Shown in pieces: positions 44,435 to 56,337 of a DNA stretch of 64,000 nt (positions within the stretch are counted from its first letter, which is position 1; each line of letters starts with the position of its first letter). Under the pieces are notes generated by a model. The model did no database searches. It worked only from the letters and a program-made list of their open reading frames with translations, and was not told the DNA's origin. Made by a program: the position numbers and the translations under genes. Location: assembly GCA_003996215.1 (NCBI GenBank), contig QJPP01001608.1, forward strand, positions 1-64,000, written 5' to 3'. Origin of the DNA: Jaltomata sinuosa (Eukaryota > Streptophyta > Magnoliopsida > Solanales > Solanaceae).

Positions 44435-46728
44435 ATGGCTCCGAAGACACAACCAAGGCTAGAGGGGGCCGCCAAGCAAAAGATGCCTCTATATCTTCCT
44501 GAATAAAGGATTACCCGACTGATTCTAAGGCCAAACAAAGCGAACCTAATGACAACGCCCCACTCATCCGGTCTGTACGAAGAAAGCTGGTGGTATCCTC
44601 CTCTCACTCTGAGGAGGAGGGAACCAAATCACCCGAGGACAAGCAAGCATCCTCCTTCGGTTCCTCTAAGTTTGGCACTGAAAGTGAGGAGGCACCTACA
44701 GGCAAGGAATTGGTCACTCAAGTTTCTAGTGGTACTGGAGAGGAATCCGGAGATGTGAAAGGCTCCGACTCTAAACATGATTCTGACAAAGCTGAGAGAG
44801 GAGGGGCAGACACCGACACAGAAATGACCACACCAGAGCAGAGTATTTCTTCTCTATATGCTCCTAGAGCTACAATAGGACATGCTCGAGAAATGTTGAG
44901 ATGGGCTGTTGAAGGGTCCAAGGCCATCTATGATTACGGCCTTGAAATGACCGGATGGGGTCATCTGAGAAGGCCTATTGCTGAAGAATGGAAAATTAAT
45001 CCGTTCAAGATGAACCAATTCCCCAAGTTGGATGAGTACTTCAGACATTACAAATTGGGATGGACTACCAAGCCCCTCCCCGATTACCAGCCAGCTCTCG
45101 TGAGAGAATTCTACACTAATTATCAGGCTATACATGAAGGGCTGTGCAAGAAAGAACAAAAATCACAGAATTGCCCGATCTCGAGAGAATTCCAGTTAGG
45201 GGAATCCCCATCAACATCTCGGCAGAAACAATAAACAGATTCTTATTCGGGCCGGGCTACGAGGCACCCACAGACCTGGTTGATTATGAATACCGGGTAA
45301 AGCATGAAGAGAACAGAACTAAATGGTTTGCTAAGCGCCTAACTACTACCGGAACACCACAATGGATCAAACAAGACAAACCGGTTATTCTGAAGGCCTC
45401 CTTATCATTCAAAGATAAATTTTGGTGGGCTATTGTATGACTCAGATTGATGCCGACCGGTGTAGACAACCAGCTGACTTTGGAGAGAGCTATTTTAGTG
45501 GCCTCCCTCGTGTCCAAATGTAATTTAAATTTCGGGTGGATCATAGCCGAGGAATTCAGAGACAGAGTAACCAAGCCTCGATCCTCCTATCCATTCCCTT
45601 GTTTGATCATAGAGCTATCTGAGGAGGCTCAGGTGCCCAGGTATGCTGGAGTAGATAATCCTGTTCGAGCTACTAGGACCCACCATCTGAAGAGGTCCAA
45701 AGACGAGACTAGGGTGATTGGTTTGACTGGCACTACGGAGCCATTGGCTCTAACTCTTGAGGAGTATGTTTTGACACTGGATGTGATAGCATCCCCCACT
45801 AATAGACCCACCCCACAGGGTAGCCAGTTGGAGTAAAATGCTGCTGGTCCATCCACTTCGGCACCCAAGCCAGGCCCCTCCACAGCACCTTCAGACACTG
45901 ATTATGACACTATCTTTGCATTCCACCCGACAAACTTCGTGAACACTGTCCAGTGGACAGTTGATCTCAAAAACCAAATGAATGCATTCGCTCTACAGTT
46001 TCAGCCGATTGTGAACGCCTCTATCCAAAGGGCTACAACACCGTTCCTCACCGTCAATGCCCGGATAGTTACTTTGGAGGACAGGGTAGATGAGCACATA
46101 AAGGAGATGGGTACGCTTGAGTTGGCTGATATGAAAAATGAGATTGAAGATTTGAGGGCTAATGTTGATAAATTGAAGAATCCGCCCCCAACCCAAGCCA
46201 GAGCACCGATTGTTTTTCCACAGGTAACAGAGGAGCCCATGTTGAATCTATGGGATTTTGTAGATCCCGAGCTCCGTATGGCACATTTGAGTTCTACTAT
46301 AGAAAATGAGCCCGAGAGAGTTTATGTACCTCCTACTGAGCCTGCCACACATAAAAGAAAAAGGAAATATAAGGAGAAGCAGGTTCAAGAGGGTGATGCT
46401 CTGCTTAGCCCAAAGTCGCAAAAGAAAAAAGAGGAGAGAGCTGCAAAGAAGACCCAAAAAGAGCAACAAGGGAGTCTTTGGCCATGCAGCAGAGTGAGAT
46501 TGATGGTTTTGGTCGAGGTGGTTCAGCGAGTGGTATTGCTGAACAGGTGGATATCCCTTATTTAGACCCCATTATGGAAGAGGTTACTGATGAAGCTGTT
46601 CGGGAAGCTGTTACTATTGAAGAGAGGTCTGCGGAGGTAGCCTCTATTGAGGAGAGCACTACGGGCACCACTCATGAGGGCTCGACTGATGTGACACCCG
46701 GTATGGGCGCTTTGGCACTACAGGTATG
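44435..46728 (+). pseudogene. ORF2 of element C, broken
   Basis: Same sequence as 2397-4690. M-A-P-K-T-Q-P-R-L-E-G starts the frame, and a stop follows after 23 residues. Domain order: Ser/Glu-rich linker, plant-transposon-type domain (about 44850-45835, two frame breaks), coiled coil (45939-46180) and a basic nuclear-signal-like cluster (about 46350). The acidic C-terminus in a shifted frame (46478-46728) ends at a CAG|GTATGT that could be a further splice donor. No membrane segment is seen, so an envelope role is unlikely. Function unknown. Confidence 0.7.
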
Positions 46729-48338
46729 TTCTCACCCCCGTTTGTTTTATATTTTTGTGCATTGAGGGCAATGCCTTTTCTTTTTGGTGAGGTGGGGGCA
46801 GTCCGGGGTGAGTTGGATTTTGATGGGTTCTTGGAGAAGTCTGAGTAGCCAAGAAACATGGGTCGTGCCGCGATAGTAAATTAGGCGCTGCATGGGAGGC
46901 AACCCATGAGGGTACTCACAAGGTACCCAACTCTTTAGGGTTTTCTTGCCTGTGTTCTTTCCCTAAAGAGTTTTATTTCTTTTGAACTGACACATTTAGG
47001 ATAGGTTGTATATAGTAAAAGAAGAAAAGAAACTTAGTGTAGTTTATATGTTGTGACTCTTAAACTGATTTTGATATGAAAATGGAGACTCCTCCAATTT
47101 TTGTGTGCTGCAATAGTATTTGGTTTTGATAAACTAACCATTATGGATCCTTGCATGACATTGTAGATATTGATCTGATGATGGGCTTAAGCTAGAATAG
47201 GAACCTAATAGGTAGTATGTGATTGTCGACTTTGTGCCATGTGTGTGTTAGCTTGATTTGTTTGGTTCTTGCTTTGTGTGCCAATCTAGAACTTGCCCGT
47301 TAGTCTTGACAAGATCGTAGAATAGTTGGTTAGGAAAGGATCATAGGCCATTTTTGAATTAGTCCACCTTATCCAAAAAGACCAACCAAATGATGTAATA
47401 CCCTTTGATCCCTGATTTTGAGCCTGCATTGACCCTTTTTGTTGTTAGCCAAATCACCTTCCCCGTTTTTGTTATGAACTTTTAGTTTGGCCCTGGTCCC
47501 TCCTTGGACATTGTGTACCTCAACTCAGGCAAATCACCTAAGTTGAGGGTGTCTACTATAGAGGTGAATAAGAAAAGTGGGTATGAATAGAAAAGGTTAG
47601 AAATACAAAGGAGAGATAATGGGTGCGGCGGCTATGTGAAAGAAAAGAAAAAGAAAAAAAAACAAAGAAAAAGCAATGAAAAGAAAAAGGAAAGAAGAAA
47701 AAAAGAGAGAATAAATGTGTGGACCAAAAGCCGCGCCCGTCACTTGGTGAAAAAGAATGAATAACAAAGGGAGACATAGAGTGGAAACTAGTAGAATTAG
47801 TTTGTTGGGTGGAGTCAAGCTAGCGTAGTGCCAAGGAGGGCATTAGTCACTAATGCCTATATATACCATACTCGTCCTCTAGCCTACATTACAAGCAGAG
47901 AAAGTCCTATAGTGATCCTAACCCAACTGTTTGAAAACTGAGGCATAGAAAATAAGGGCAAGCCTATGGTATTGTGCATGCATCGCTTGAACATCTTTCT
48001 GAGTGTGAGTGCTTGGTCTAGTCCCTGATATATATTTGTACTACTGTGAGAGTGGGACTTTTTTGTGGTAAGGGCACTAGAGCGACTTTGACTGCTAAAT
48101 GTGTATTCCATATCGTCTGTTGATAATGTAATATCATCCTTGGATCCCGTTGTGTTGTCTTGATGAGTAGAATCAATGCACTGGTTTTGTGATTGAAAAA
48201 GAGGTGGGTACTTCTTATGAATTGAAGTTCTGAACCATATGACTGTCGTAGTTCCTAGTTTTCTTTTGCTTAAGCGCCGTTTTAGTTTTGTTTTTGTCTG
48301 TTGCTTGAGGACAAGCAAAGATTCTACGTTGAGGGTGT
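46729..48338 (+). other. 3' untranslated region of element C
   Basis: It holds H2 (46759-46774), H1 (46891-46908), H3 (47518-47548), a purine-rich stretch (about 47604-47758) and H4 (48301-48318). The polypurine tract TTGAGGGTGT ends at 48338. No coding signal. Confidence 0.75.
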
Positions 48339-49908
48339 TGATGTGCCAGGATTTGACGGCTCTTTCGACGCTTAAAACATAGGAATTTTGGGAGTTCTTG
48401 AGTGTTTTTAGTTAGATTTGATGTCGTTTGTTAAGTGTGCAGGGACAAAGTATAAATTACGAAAGAAAGCCAAAACGTTGCAGTTTCTGGGCCAAAAAGA
48501 GGCCACCACAGGCGTCACATCCATGATGGCCCATGAGGTTGACCGTTAAACAGAGGCAACAAAGATGCTAATCCTGGGAAACCTAGACGGGCTGGCAAAT
48601 TGCCCATCACAGACACGATGGCCCATGGCCCTGCACATCAAAGAGGCCCAGTGAGACATGCTAAGAGTCAATGAAGGACGCCGGGCACCACGACGTCCCG
48701 TCACCAGCCCGATGTCCCATGACAAGCCGCTCATGGAAACCTGGCAGGGAAGCTGGAGAAAGACCAAGTTGGGCAATGTAAGACAGTGATGGGTGTCACA
48801 GCTACGATGTCCCACTGACCCTAGCCCATGAGAATGAGTCAGAGAAGTTGAGTGAAGACCCAATGAAGGCTGACGGGCACCCACGATGCCCGTCACCTTA
48901 GCAACGGCCCGTGAGGTGACCCGTCGAACCTGACCGCATCCAGTTTTCGTAGTTTAATTAGGATTTGTCTTCTTTGTCTATAAATACTTTCCCCTAGGTT
49001 TTTATTTAGGTTGTTACATGATATTTTGGAGTTACTTTTGGATATTTGTTACGTTACTTTTGTGTTGAACTCGAAGACTAGTTCTTGATAATTTGAAGTG
49101 TTCTTGAGATTATTCTTCAAGATTCTAGTTTTCTTTATTCTTCTTTGTAAGTATCTCCTGGTTATTTCTCAAACAAACATTGATTGCATGCTTATGAACA
49201 TGAGTAGCTAAATCAACAACTAGGGTTATGGAAACCATGAATGATTAATGAAGTAGGCTAAGTACTTAGGTGATCTAGGGAGGTGTTCACGCATGTATTG
49301 TTCTTCCCTTCACTTTGATTACTTTTTAATGGTTGCAAACGTTATAACTCGCCTTATCCTTACTTGCCGGACCAAAGAGGTAACGTATGGGAAAAGGGTT
49401 ATAAACAATGAGATTCGAGGCTATCAACCCTCATCTAATAACTTGACCTTGTCCGGGAATAGCTAATCTGGGATCAAGGGTAAGGGTTAGTAAAGCGACA
49501 CCTGCGGCTAGACCAAGGCATGTGGTGAAATTCACCTAGTTGCCGAACCAAGGAATTAGGTGAACCTAACTTACCGATTCTGCATGCTAAGCACCAAATT
49601 AGTGAACCAAGTACGAAAGCCTTACTAAGTTATGATCTCATGGGGACCATTGCCCTAGTCACTTCTCTTATTGATATTAACTCTTGAAATTGACACTGGT
49701 TACTTGGTATGTTCTTGTTACAATAATTACTTGTTACTACAACCCCTCCCCCCCTTACGGGAAATAATTGACTAAAAGCTTGAAGTAAACACTAATCGAC
49801 CATAGTCCTTCCATATTACCTGTGGGATCGACCACAACCTTTAGTTGAGTTCTATATTTGAATAGTGACCGCTTGCACTTCTTTTAGAGGTATAATTTGG
49901 GCGTATCA
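48339..49908 (+). repeat. 3' LTR of element C (1570 bp)
   Basis: TGATGTGCC to GGGCGTATCA, followed by target repeat CTGAG. Same as 6301-7870. TATA box at about 48979. GC-rich dyad block at about 48510-48935. Confidence 0.93.
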
Positions 49909-51420
49909 CTGAGCAGCTGGCTGAACTGTACCTCACTGGGGAACTCTCTCGCAAAATGGCCAATGATACCTTACTCATAGCAAGGCCCTGACGGCCCACC
50001 TATTGAGACAAACAAGCTGAACTTGTATGGCCACCATGGCTGGATGCCCCAGATGACATACCCTTCGATGGCTGACCACTGTAACTCTGATCAAATTGAG
50101 GCCCAAGAGCAGTCTGAAGTAATGCCTGAACTGGTACTACTGTGGCTGATATTCTTGGCCCTACTGCCTGAACCTCTATCGCCAGAGTGGGAACCACTGT
50201 AACTGCCCTGTTAGCGTGGCCTCTTTCTCTGGCCCCTAATAATGTAAGTCCTTCATAGTGCAGACATGGTCCGCTATAGCCTAAAATAAATGCCCACTAG
50301 AAAATAGTATCTCCGCAATCTGCCGAAACTTGGTCCTCAACCCCCAAACAAACCGACGAACCCTGTATGGCTCTATAGGAATGATCATAGTCCCAAATGG
50401 AGCCAACTGGTTAAAATAGGTCTCATACTCAACACTGTCATAGATCCCTACATCAATCGGGTAAACTGCTCTCTATAACGCTCACGATCACTGTGAGGCA
50501 AGAACTTGGCCATAAAGGCCTCGTAGAACTCTCTCCAAGTCAACTAAGGAGACTGAGAAGGTCTTCAAGCTACCTGGGCCCTCTACCAAAGCTTAGCTAT
50601 ACCCTCCAGCTTATAGGTAGTATAACCCACTCCATGAGTATCCAATAGACTAAGATGGTGAAGCATCTCCTCGCAAGTAGAAATAAAGTCATAAGTATAC
50701 TGACCAGGAGCACTGGAGAACCTCAGTGGGGATAATCTCAGAAATCATCCCAAAGCCTTCTGCTCAGACTCTGTCAGGACTGGGCGAGGAGCAAGAGGCT
50801 GAGCAACTATAGGCACTGACAGAACCTGTGAACGGGGAGCCACAATAGAAGGCTGTGGTCATGAACTCTGAACACCCAGGGTTGCCCCCTGAGAAACTAT
50901 CTGGGCCTTATAAAAAGGCTGACCCCAACCATACCCAAAAACTAAAGAAGCAAACCCCAGATATCTGATGAAGGAGCTAGGGCTGGTGTTGATACTGATG
51001 CTGCTACTGGCCCTGGTGACACCTAGGTTGTTCCCTAGTGCATGGACTGCTAGTCCAGAACTGGCTCATGCTCATACTTGGGCTCAGGAGCTCTAACTGG
51101 TGCCGTTGCTCGGGCACATCTTTGATATCTACCTCTATGACCACCCCGGCCCCTAGCTGGAGTCGGGTGTGTTGGTGCCAAAGGCTCGCTCTCATCCGCT
51201 GCTGAAGATCTTGTATGAGCCATTTTTGGAAGAATGAACTAAAACAAATGGTATTCCAGGAAACCATCTAGGATAGGATGCATGATATAGAAGTAATAAA
51301 AGATTCATGTTTCCTAAAATTCCAGTGTAGCCTTCTGAATATAGAGTACAGACATCTCCGCACTGATCCCCAGGACTTTACTAGACATTGGCTCCTATAC
51401 CGATGACACCGGTGAACCTA
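49909..51420 (-). pseudogene. Gag of chromovirus E, broken
   Basis: The minus-strand start is at 51223 (M-A-H-T-R-S-S). An RG-rich N-terminus follows, then the Retrotrans_gag core L-T-W-R-E-F-Y-E-A-F-M-A-K-F-L-P (about 50488-50548). A zinc-knuckle relic (Y-E-stop-G-I-I-G-H-F-A-R-E-F) next to 49985 has lost its cysteines. Gag is then cut by C and resumes at 36134. Confidence 0.72.
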
Positions 51421-51467
51421 GGATTTGATACCAAGCTATCACGACTTGATTTCTCAGTTCATGATTG
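51421..51467 (-). other. Primer site and 31-base 5' LTR remnant of E
   Basis: Minus strand TTGGTATCAAATCC (51421-51434) is an initiator-Met-type primer site, two bases from the LTR end at 51437. Plus-strand LTR sequence TATCACGACTTG aligns to TGTCACGACCTG at 19284. D2 interrupts the LTR after 51467. Confidence 0.8.
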
Positions 51468-52965
51468 TGATGAACGCTCAAATCGTGCTCCCCAAGTTGG
51501 AGGTCATGATGATCGTGCAACAAAACAAAATTATAATTTTCAACGATTGTCGGGGTCGTACCTAAGGGACTTGGAGCTAACTAAATTAAGATTGTGCCGA
51601 ATTGAGTTCAAGGTGAGAGTAAGTGCTTAAACAAGATAAGTAAAAGATTTGGGGAATTGGGATGTTGTCACTACAATTATAATTCAATTAAAAGAAAATA
51701 AACAAAAGTGGGTGTATCAAATAGAGTAGGCGACTAGGGATGTGTATCCGATGGGGCTTTAGTCATGGGATAGAGTGATTATCAATTCATATTTTTTCTC
51801 TCTTATTGACATTAGTAGTGTTTGTCATGGGTATGGATTGTTATTTTTCGATCAACAACCATATATCCGATGATCTTGGTTAGAGCATCATTAGTTTGAT
51901 CGACAAACAACCAACCTAAGCTTGGGAAGGTCACACTATCTCTAGCTTAGACCCTTAAATGGGTGATTCCTTCGATAAGATCTATTTCTAGCCTCAAATC
52001 TAGATGGAGTCCCAAGTTCCCACTAGCAATTTCACATCTAAAACCATGAAATCCTCTTTCAAGCAATCACATAGTCAAGCAATGAAAATTAATGTTTGCA
52101 ACCACCAATTTTAGGAATAAAACTTGGTGAAACTACTAGACCCATGTCAAATAAGCAATTATAAAGATGAATTAACAATACCGACACCCATTTGTCAAGC
52201 ACCCATCATCAACACACCCCTAGACAAGAGAAATTAACCATTCATTACAAAGGAGAAATATATACCAAATGGGTAAGTCAAAATCCTTTTCATTAGAGCT
52301 AAATCTCAAGTTCCAAGCTCAATTTGAGTACACAAATGGTTAACCAAGAGAATGGATTCAAACCCTCTTCTCTTTGGAGAGGAAAACTTGTTCTTAAGGA
52401 AAAAAACTTTCTAAAATATTCAGGTCTGAAGTAGAATATTTACAAATGAGCCTAAATAAGCCTTTTATAGCTTTCGAAAACGTCACTAAAATTAAGGAAA
52501 AAATTGCCCCTTCAAGTGTTGTGCGGCGCGATGTACGGTTCACACATCGTGATGTGCACGTCGCATATCCTCTTCGATTAGACCAGTGACATCAGCTTAC
52601 TTTGGGAGCTTTATGCGAAGGTGGTGTCGTTCACACCTTGGGATGTGTGCATCGCACAGTGACCGCACCTCTTAACAGATTCTTTAGTGGCTTTTGCAAC
52701 TTCATACGGAGGAGGTGCGGTTCGCACCTTGGCTTGTGCGTGTTGCACGGCCGCTGCATCTCATGTCAGAATCTCTAGATTTTCAAAACACTTCACACTT
52801 CACTCCTTTTGAGCTCTTTTTGGGTCCATTTCCTTGTTTCTCATCATTTATCAAAAGTACATGCATAGACATCAATAAAGTCCATAAGAACCTCTAAATC
52901 TATTCAAAACATAGCAATAATTCATGGATTTAGGCTCAATAAGTTCGTAGATTACCGACTTATCA
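51468..52965 (-). repeat. 3' LTR of D2 (1498 bp)
   Basis: On the plus strand TGATGAACGCTC to CGACTTATCA, with both termini intact. GC-rich block at about 52505-52760. Polypurine tract side at 52966-52980 and hairpin GCTTGAGGACAAGC (minus) at 52987-53000. Confidence 0.9.
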
Positions 52966-55052
52966 AACCCTCAAACTTGAACTATTGCTTGTCCTCAAGC
53001 AAGATTCTCACAAGGCAAGAGATGAATTATGCTTTAGACTCAATTAGGCACAAGAGACTAATCTACACTAAAAAAAATAAGAAAAAGAATAAACAAAAGA
53101 CTCAAACAAAAGACTCAACTACGATGCTAATCTCAATTTGAACCCCCACAAACTCGAGGCATTTGGCCATTTCAAAACTTTTTCCAAAAGGACTTCATTT
53201 CCCATTCAAAATTAAGGGAATTTTGTCATTCAAAACAAGACATTTAAGCTTCTCAAGTCATTGGCATGGACCGTCAAGGTTTGCCTGGAGATTTTCCACA
53301 CAACTTGTCTCATTCATTCCCCTCAATTGAAATAGAGACCTCATGTTTCAATTTGAGTGCATGATGCCACTTACCACAAGAGAGAATCCCACTCATAATC
53401 ATTCAATTCACAAACAATCGGGATTATAGGAGAACCAAAAAGACTCTCACGCTCTTAAGGAAATTCAAGTGCACATGAGTAGAACCATAGGCTTTCCCTT
53501 CATATAGATCGCCACTAATGTAGGGTAGCCACACTCAGAATCACCAAGGACTTGCGGGTTACGATGTTGGCTAGGGATAAGGTGAGGATTTCATTTCGTT
53601 CAAGTGGTTACACCTCCCTAACGCTCTTTGTTCTCATTTCAAATCACCGCTCACATTTTCAAATTTCAGCTTCACCTTATTTCTCCCTCACACAATCCCA
53701 AGATTTCTCCTTTTTACTCATGATCATTCAAACTCCTTGTATTGCCTTTGTTTGGTAGCACCTATTTTTTCTTTTCATTTTGCTCATTGGATTGAATTTT
53801 TGGAGCAAATTTTCAAATCAAACCGAAGGTACTACCTTGCACTTTGAGTGCACTTATTTTCTTCTCCTCATTTGATTACATGCACCCCCAAACATAGGCA
53901 TTTTCCTATGTCATCCTTCATTCCCCCTACCAAACTTAGGCTTTTAGCCAACATTTCATTTCCAAGCAATTAGGGAGGATGGGTGCCAAGATAGAGGTTC
54001 CAAATAGGTCAAGGTATTAATAAGGTGCCAAAGAAAGGTTGCAAGCTCAAAGGGTTTCACTAGGGTTGAAGTCATGGAAAGTCATTTGGGCAAATTGGTT
54101 ATCAAAAAGGGCCTAAGATCATCTTCCAAGCTTGGTCACACCTAGAATTTTACCTTGAATCACATTCGGGGAAAGTTCTAGATGACACTTATGCACAAGA
54201 ATCAAGGTAAAGCCTCCCCACACAAGGCATCATGCCACAAGACTCCTTTCATTAGTCTCAAAATCAATTGGGACAAATGATTTTCAATAAGCTATTCCAA
54301 GTTCATTACACATTCGTTTGTGAGTCAATCAAGCCAAAGCGAGAGTGTGCAAGTCATGACAAGAGAATTTTTTTCCTCAAAATTTTATTTCCCTTCTTCC
54401 TTTTATCTTCAAAACAAATTGCCAAGAGGAATTTTTTGGTGGGCCCATTTTGAGACAAGCAACTACGGACTCAATTCTCAAACTAAACTTGGCATTTTCC
54501 CTTAAGAAAGTCGCCTCTCAATCTATCATAGGAAAACACCAACCCAGTTTGACACAAAAACAAAAGAAAATAATCAAAACTTTTGCTCCTTGAGAAAGAA
54601 CTGTGGTAATAAAATAGACCCTCAAGTTTATTTCTAAACTACTATTAACAAGGCGATATCCAAATTATGCGCTCATGATTCATTTTAAAACCAACCTCGA
54701 TGTAGGCCTTTAGCGCATTTGCAAAGCACGGGTAGTGAAACAATGGGCATGTAAAACCAACCCAGCAACACAATCTCAATCATCAAAAGTCAAGCCCGGC
54801 GAGGGCACAAATAAGCTCAAATAAAAATAAAACATACCAAAAAACTCACAATCATCTAAAATGCGCCCAACAAGGGCCAAATAAAAATCTAGCAGAATGT
54901 CATCTAGGCCCAATAAGGGAAATAAAAACTAGTATCTCAAGCCCACTCACGAGCACCAATAAAAGAAAGTAAAGCCACCCTCTCCCCATAAAAATAGCAT
55001 TGCCCTCAATGCTGATAGTGAAAATGGGAAGAGGGTGGAACTCCCTGGGGGA
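52966..55052 (-). other. 3' untranslated region of D2
   Basis: No coding signal. H2 is perfect here (54997-55012, minus strand GCATTGAGGGCAATGC). Degenerate copies of the GCCCGACAAGGGC hairpin occur at about 54794-54920. H3-like hairpins occur at about 53885-53960. It is collinear with 24657-26722 of D1. Confidence 0.65.
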
Positions 55053-56334
55053 CTAAGCCTCATAATTATTATCATCTTCCGCATAGGCTGCAAATAAGTC
55101 ATCCACGGGTCCTCGAGTTTGGCGGGGCTGAGGTAAGGTGGTCAAATCTACCTCCACAACGGGCTGATTTCCTTCGGCTTTGGCTACATCCTTCTTATTT
55201 TCCGACACCGCACCTTCAACAACATCCATTCTTGTGCAGAGTTTGGAGACACTGTCCACCATCATTTTCATCGCATTCTTGATCGCCCTTTGTGTCATAC
55301 CAGGCAGCTTGGTAGCCAAGACATTCGACTACCTTTCATGATTTTGTATTTTTTCAACCATGTCTTGTAAGCCACTTTTGGTTAAAAGCTCTCTTGGTCC
55401 AGATGATGTGGGAGTGTGTGTTTGTGCCCCTGATGTAGCATCTATTCTAGCATCAAGCTCATCACTATCAGTCCTTTGCCTCTTCAACCTGGGGGCGTCC
55501 CTGTCTATTTTCTTGTCAAGATCAATTACCCCAACTGCATGGGTGACTTTGTCGCAGCTGAAGTATGGGATGTCGGCCTTTATGCACAACTTGCTAATCA
55601 GTACAGGAAAAGGGAATGCATCATTGCCCCTGCGTGCTCTCCTTTGAATTACCATGGCTGCTATTTCCCCAAATTTCACATGCTCCCCTATCATAATGGC
55701 AGCAACTAGGATGGCCCCCCCTTGAATTATTTTTTGATCATTTTTAGAGAGTAGGAATCGAATCTTGACAAGATCATACCACAGACGGGCTTCAAAGTGC
55801 AGAGTTCTTCTCAGGATGTCACCTCCCATGGTGTCCCACATAGGATTGGAAGGGGCGATGATAGCAGCAGTTTCACGATGTGGTTTCATTTCTGCTTACA
55901 ACTTAGCTATGAGAATCGGTGCAGATTTGATTGGGTTTTCCCAATAGATGGCATTGATGGCAGCGGGGGTGATGCATACTTTCTTTACCCTCACTACAAC
56001 TGAGTTCAGGTTGGGGAATTTTTCTGTCGGTCCTCTATACTCTTTTGAATCCTGCGTGGTTTGATAGGCCGAAGAACTCCTGCACGACTTCCTCATAGTA
56101 TCCCCCGGGGACATCTTGAAAAGGGTACCAATCTCGTTCAGCAAATTGTTGGTGCATGTTGGGAACCTCAGCCCCAACTTCCCCTAAGTTGAAGCTCTGC
56201 TCTTCGTTGAATGTTCTACCTTTGTCCCGAGTGTAGATGGCCTTCATGCCTTCCACAATGAATTGGACCTTTGTTTCTTCAGCAGCAGACAACTGCCTTG
56301 GTTGGCCTCCCGTGTTTCTCCTACTAGAAGACAT
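55053..56334 (-). pseudogene. ORF2 of D2, least damaged copy
   Basis: The minus-strand start is at 56334 (M-S-S-S-R-R-N-T-G-G). The first ~100 residues are open, with V-E-G-M-K-A-I-Y and M-H-Q-Q-F-A-E-R-D-W-Y-P-F. A frameshift near 56050 leads to V-C-I-T-P-A-A-I-N-A-I-Y-W, and another to a 186-residue stretch (55329-55889). That stretch has A-R-L-W-Y-D-L-V-K-I-R-F-L, I-G-E-H-V-K-F-G-E-I-A-A-M-V-I and L-C-I-K-A-D-I-P. One stop precedes the C-terminal coiled coil (55053-55319). Shared blocks with C ORF2 place both in the putative plant transposon protein family. Function unknown. Confidence 0.72.
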
Positions 56335-56337
56335 GTT

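Larger units (their letters stand above)
36135..49908 (+). mobile_element. Element C: full-length Athila-like retrotransposon (13,774 bp)
   Basis: LTRs are 36135-37703 and 48339-49908. The exact target repeat CTGAG lies at 36130-36134 and 49909-49913. In order it has a primer site (tRNA-Asp type, mutated), gag, protease, RT, RNase H, integrase, ORF2 with a leader intron, a 3' untranslated region and the PPT. It is inserted in E right after the gag zinc knuckle. All frames are broken and the LTRs differ at roughly 5-10% of positions by eye, so it is an old insertion. It is the only element here with both pol and ORF2. Confidence 0.93.
9415..51452. repeat. Unit 2 (complete) of the 42,038 bp tandem duplication
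   Basis: If the duplication is head-to-tail, the repeated unit runs from 9415 to 51452: its last 9414 bases are the same as the start of the window, and 9414|9415 is the end-to-start seam. It contains the truncated chromovirus F with A inside it, then chromovirus E with D1 and C inside it. Unit 1 upstream of the window should therefore contain the same A, D1 and C insertions with the same target repeats. This is inferred from one visible seam and the identical block. The upstream part of unit 1 is not seen. Confidence 0.65.
42039..51452. repeat. Second copy of the identical 9.4 kb block
   Basis: This is the partner of 1-9414. Here the left side is continuous: the RNase H reading frame of element C runs straight through 42039. 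On the right, the sequence continues 15 further bases of E LTR before element D2 begins. This copy is therefore in its natural context at both edges, and the copy at the window start is the one with an abnormal right-hand junction. Confidence 0.9.
19284..51467 (-). mobile_element. Chromovirus E (Tekay/Del type) hosting D1 and C
   Basis: Minus-strand element inserted in the integrase end of F. In minus-strand order: 31-base remnant of the 5' LTR (51437-51467), primer site (51421-51434), gag (to 49909), [element C], the gag-protease join (from 36134), RT, RNase H and integrase (to 32971), [element D1], integrase end and chromodomain (23159-22709), and a 3.4 kb 3' LTR (19284-22708). Left flank is CCAGT (19279-19283). 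The matching right flank lies beyond D2 and D3, outside the window. About 8.6 kb of E's own sequence is visible, and all coding parts are broken. Confidence 0.87.

Noticed and set aside
44435..46728. ORF2 as a retroviral-type envelope gene
   Set aside because: The position fits, but I see no signal peptide, transmembrane segment or cleavage motif. The domain instead resembles a plant transposon protein family.
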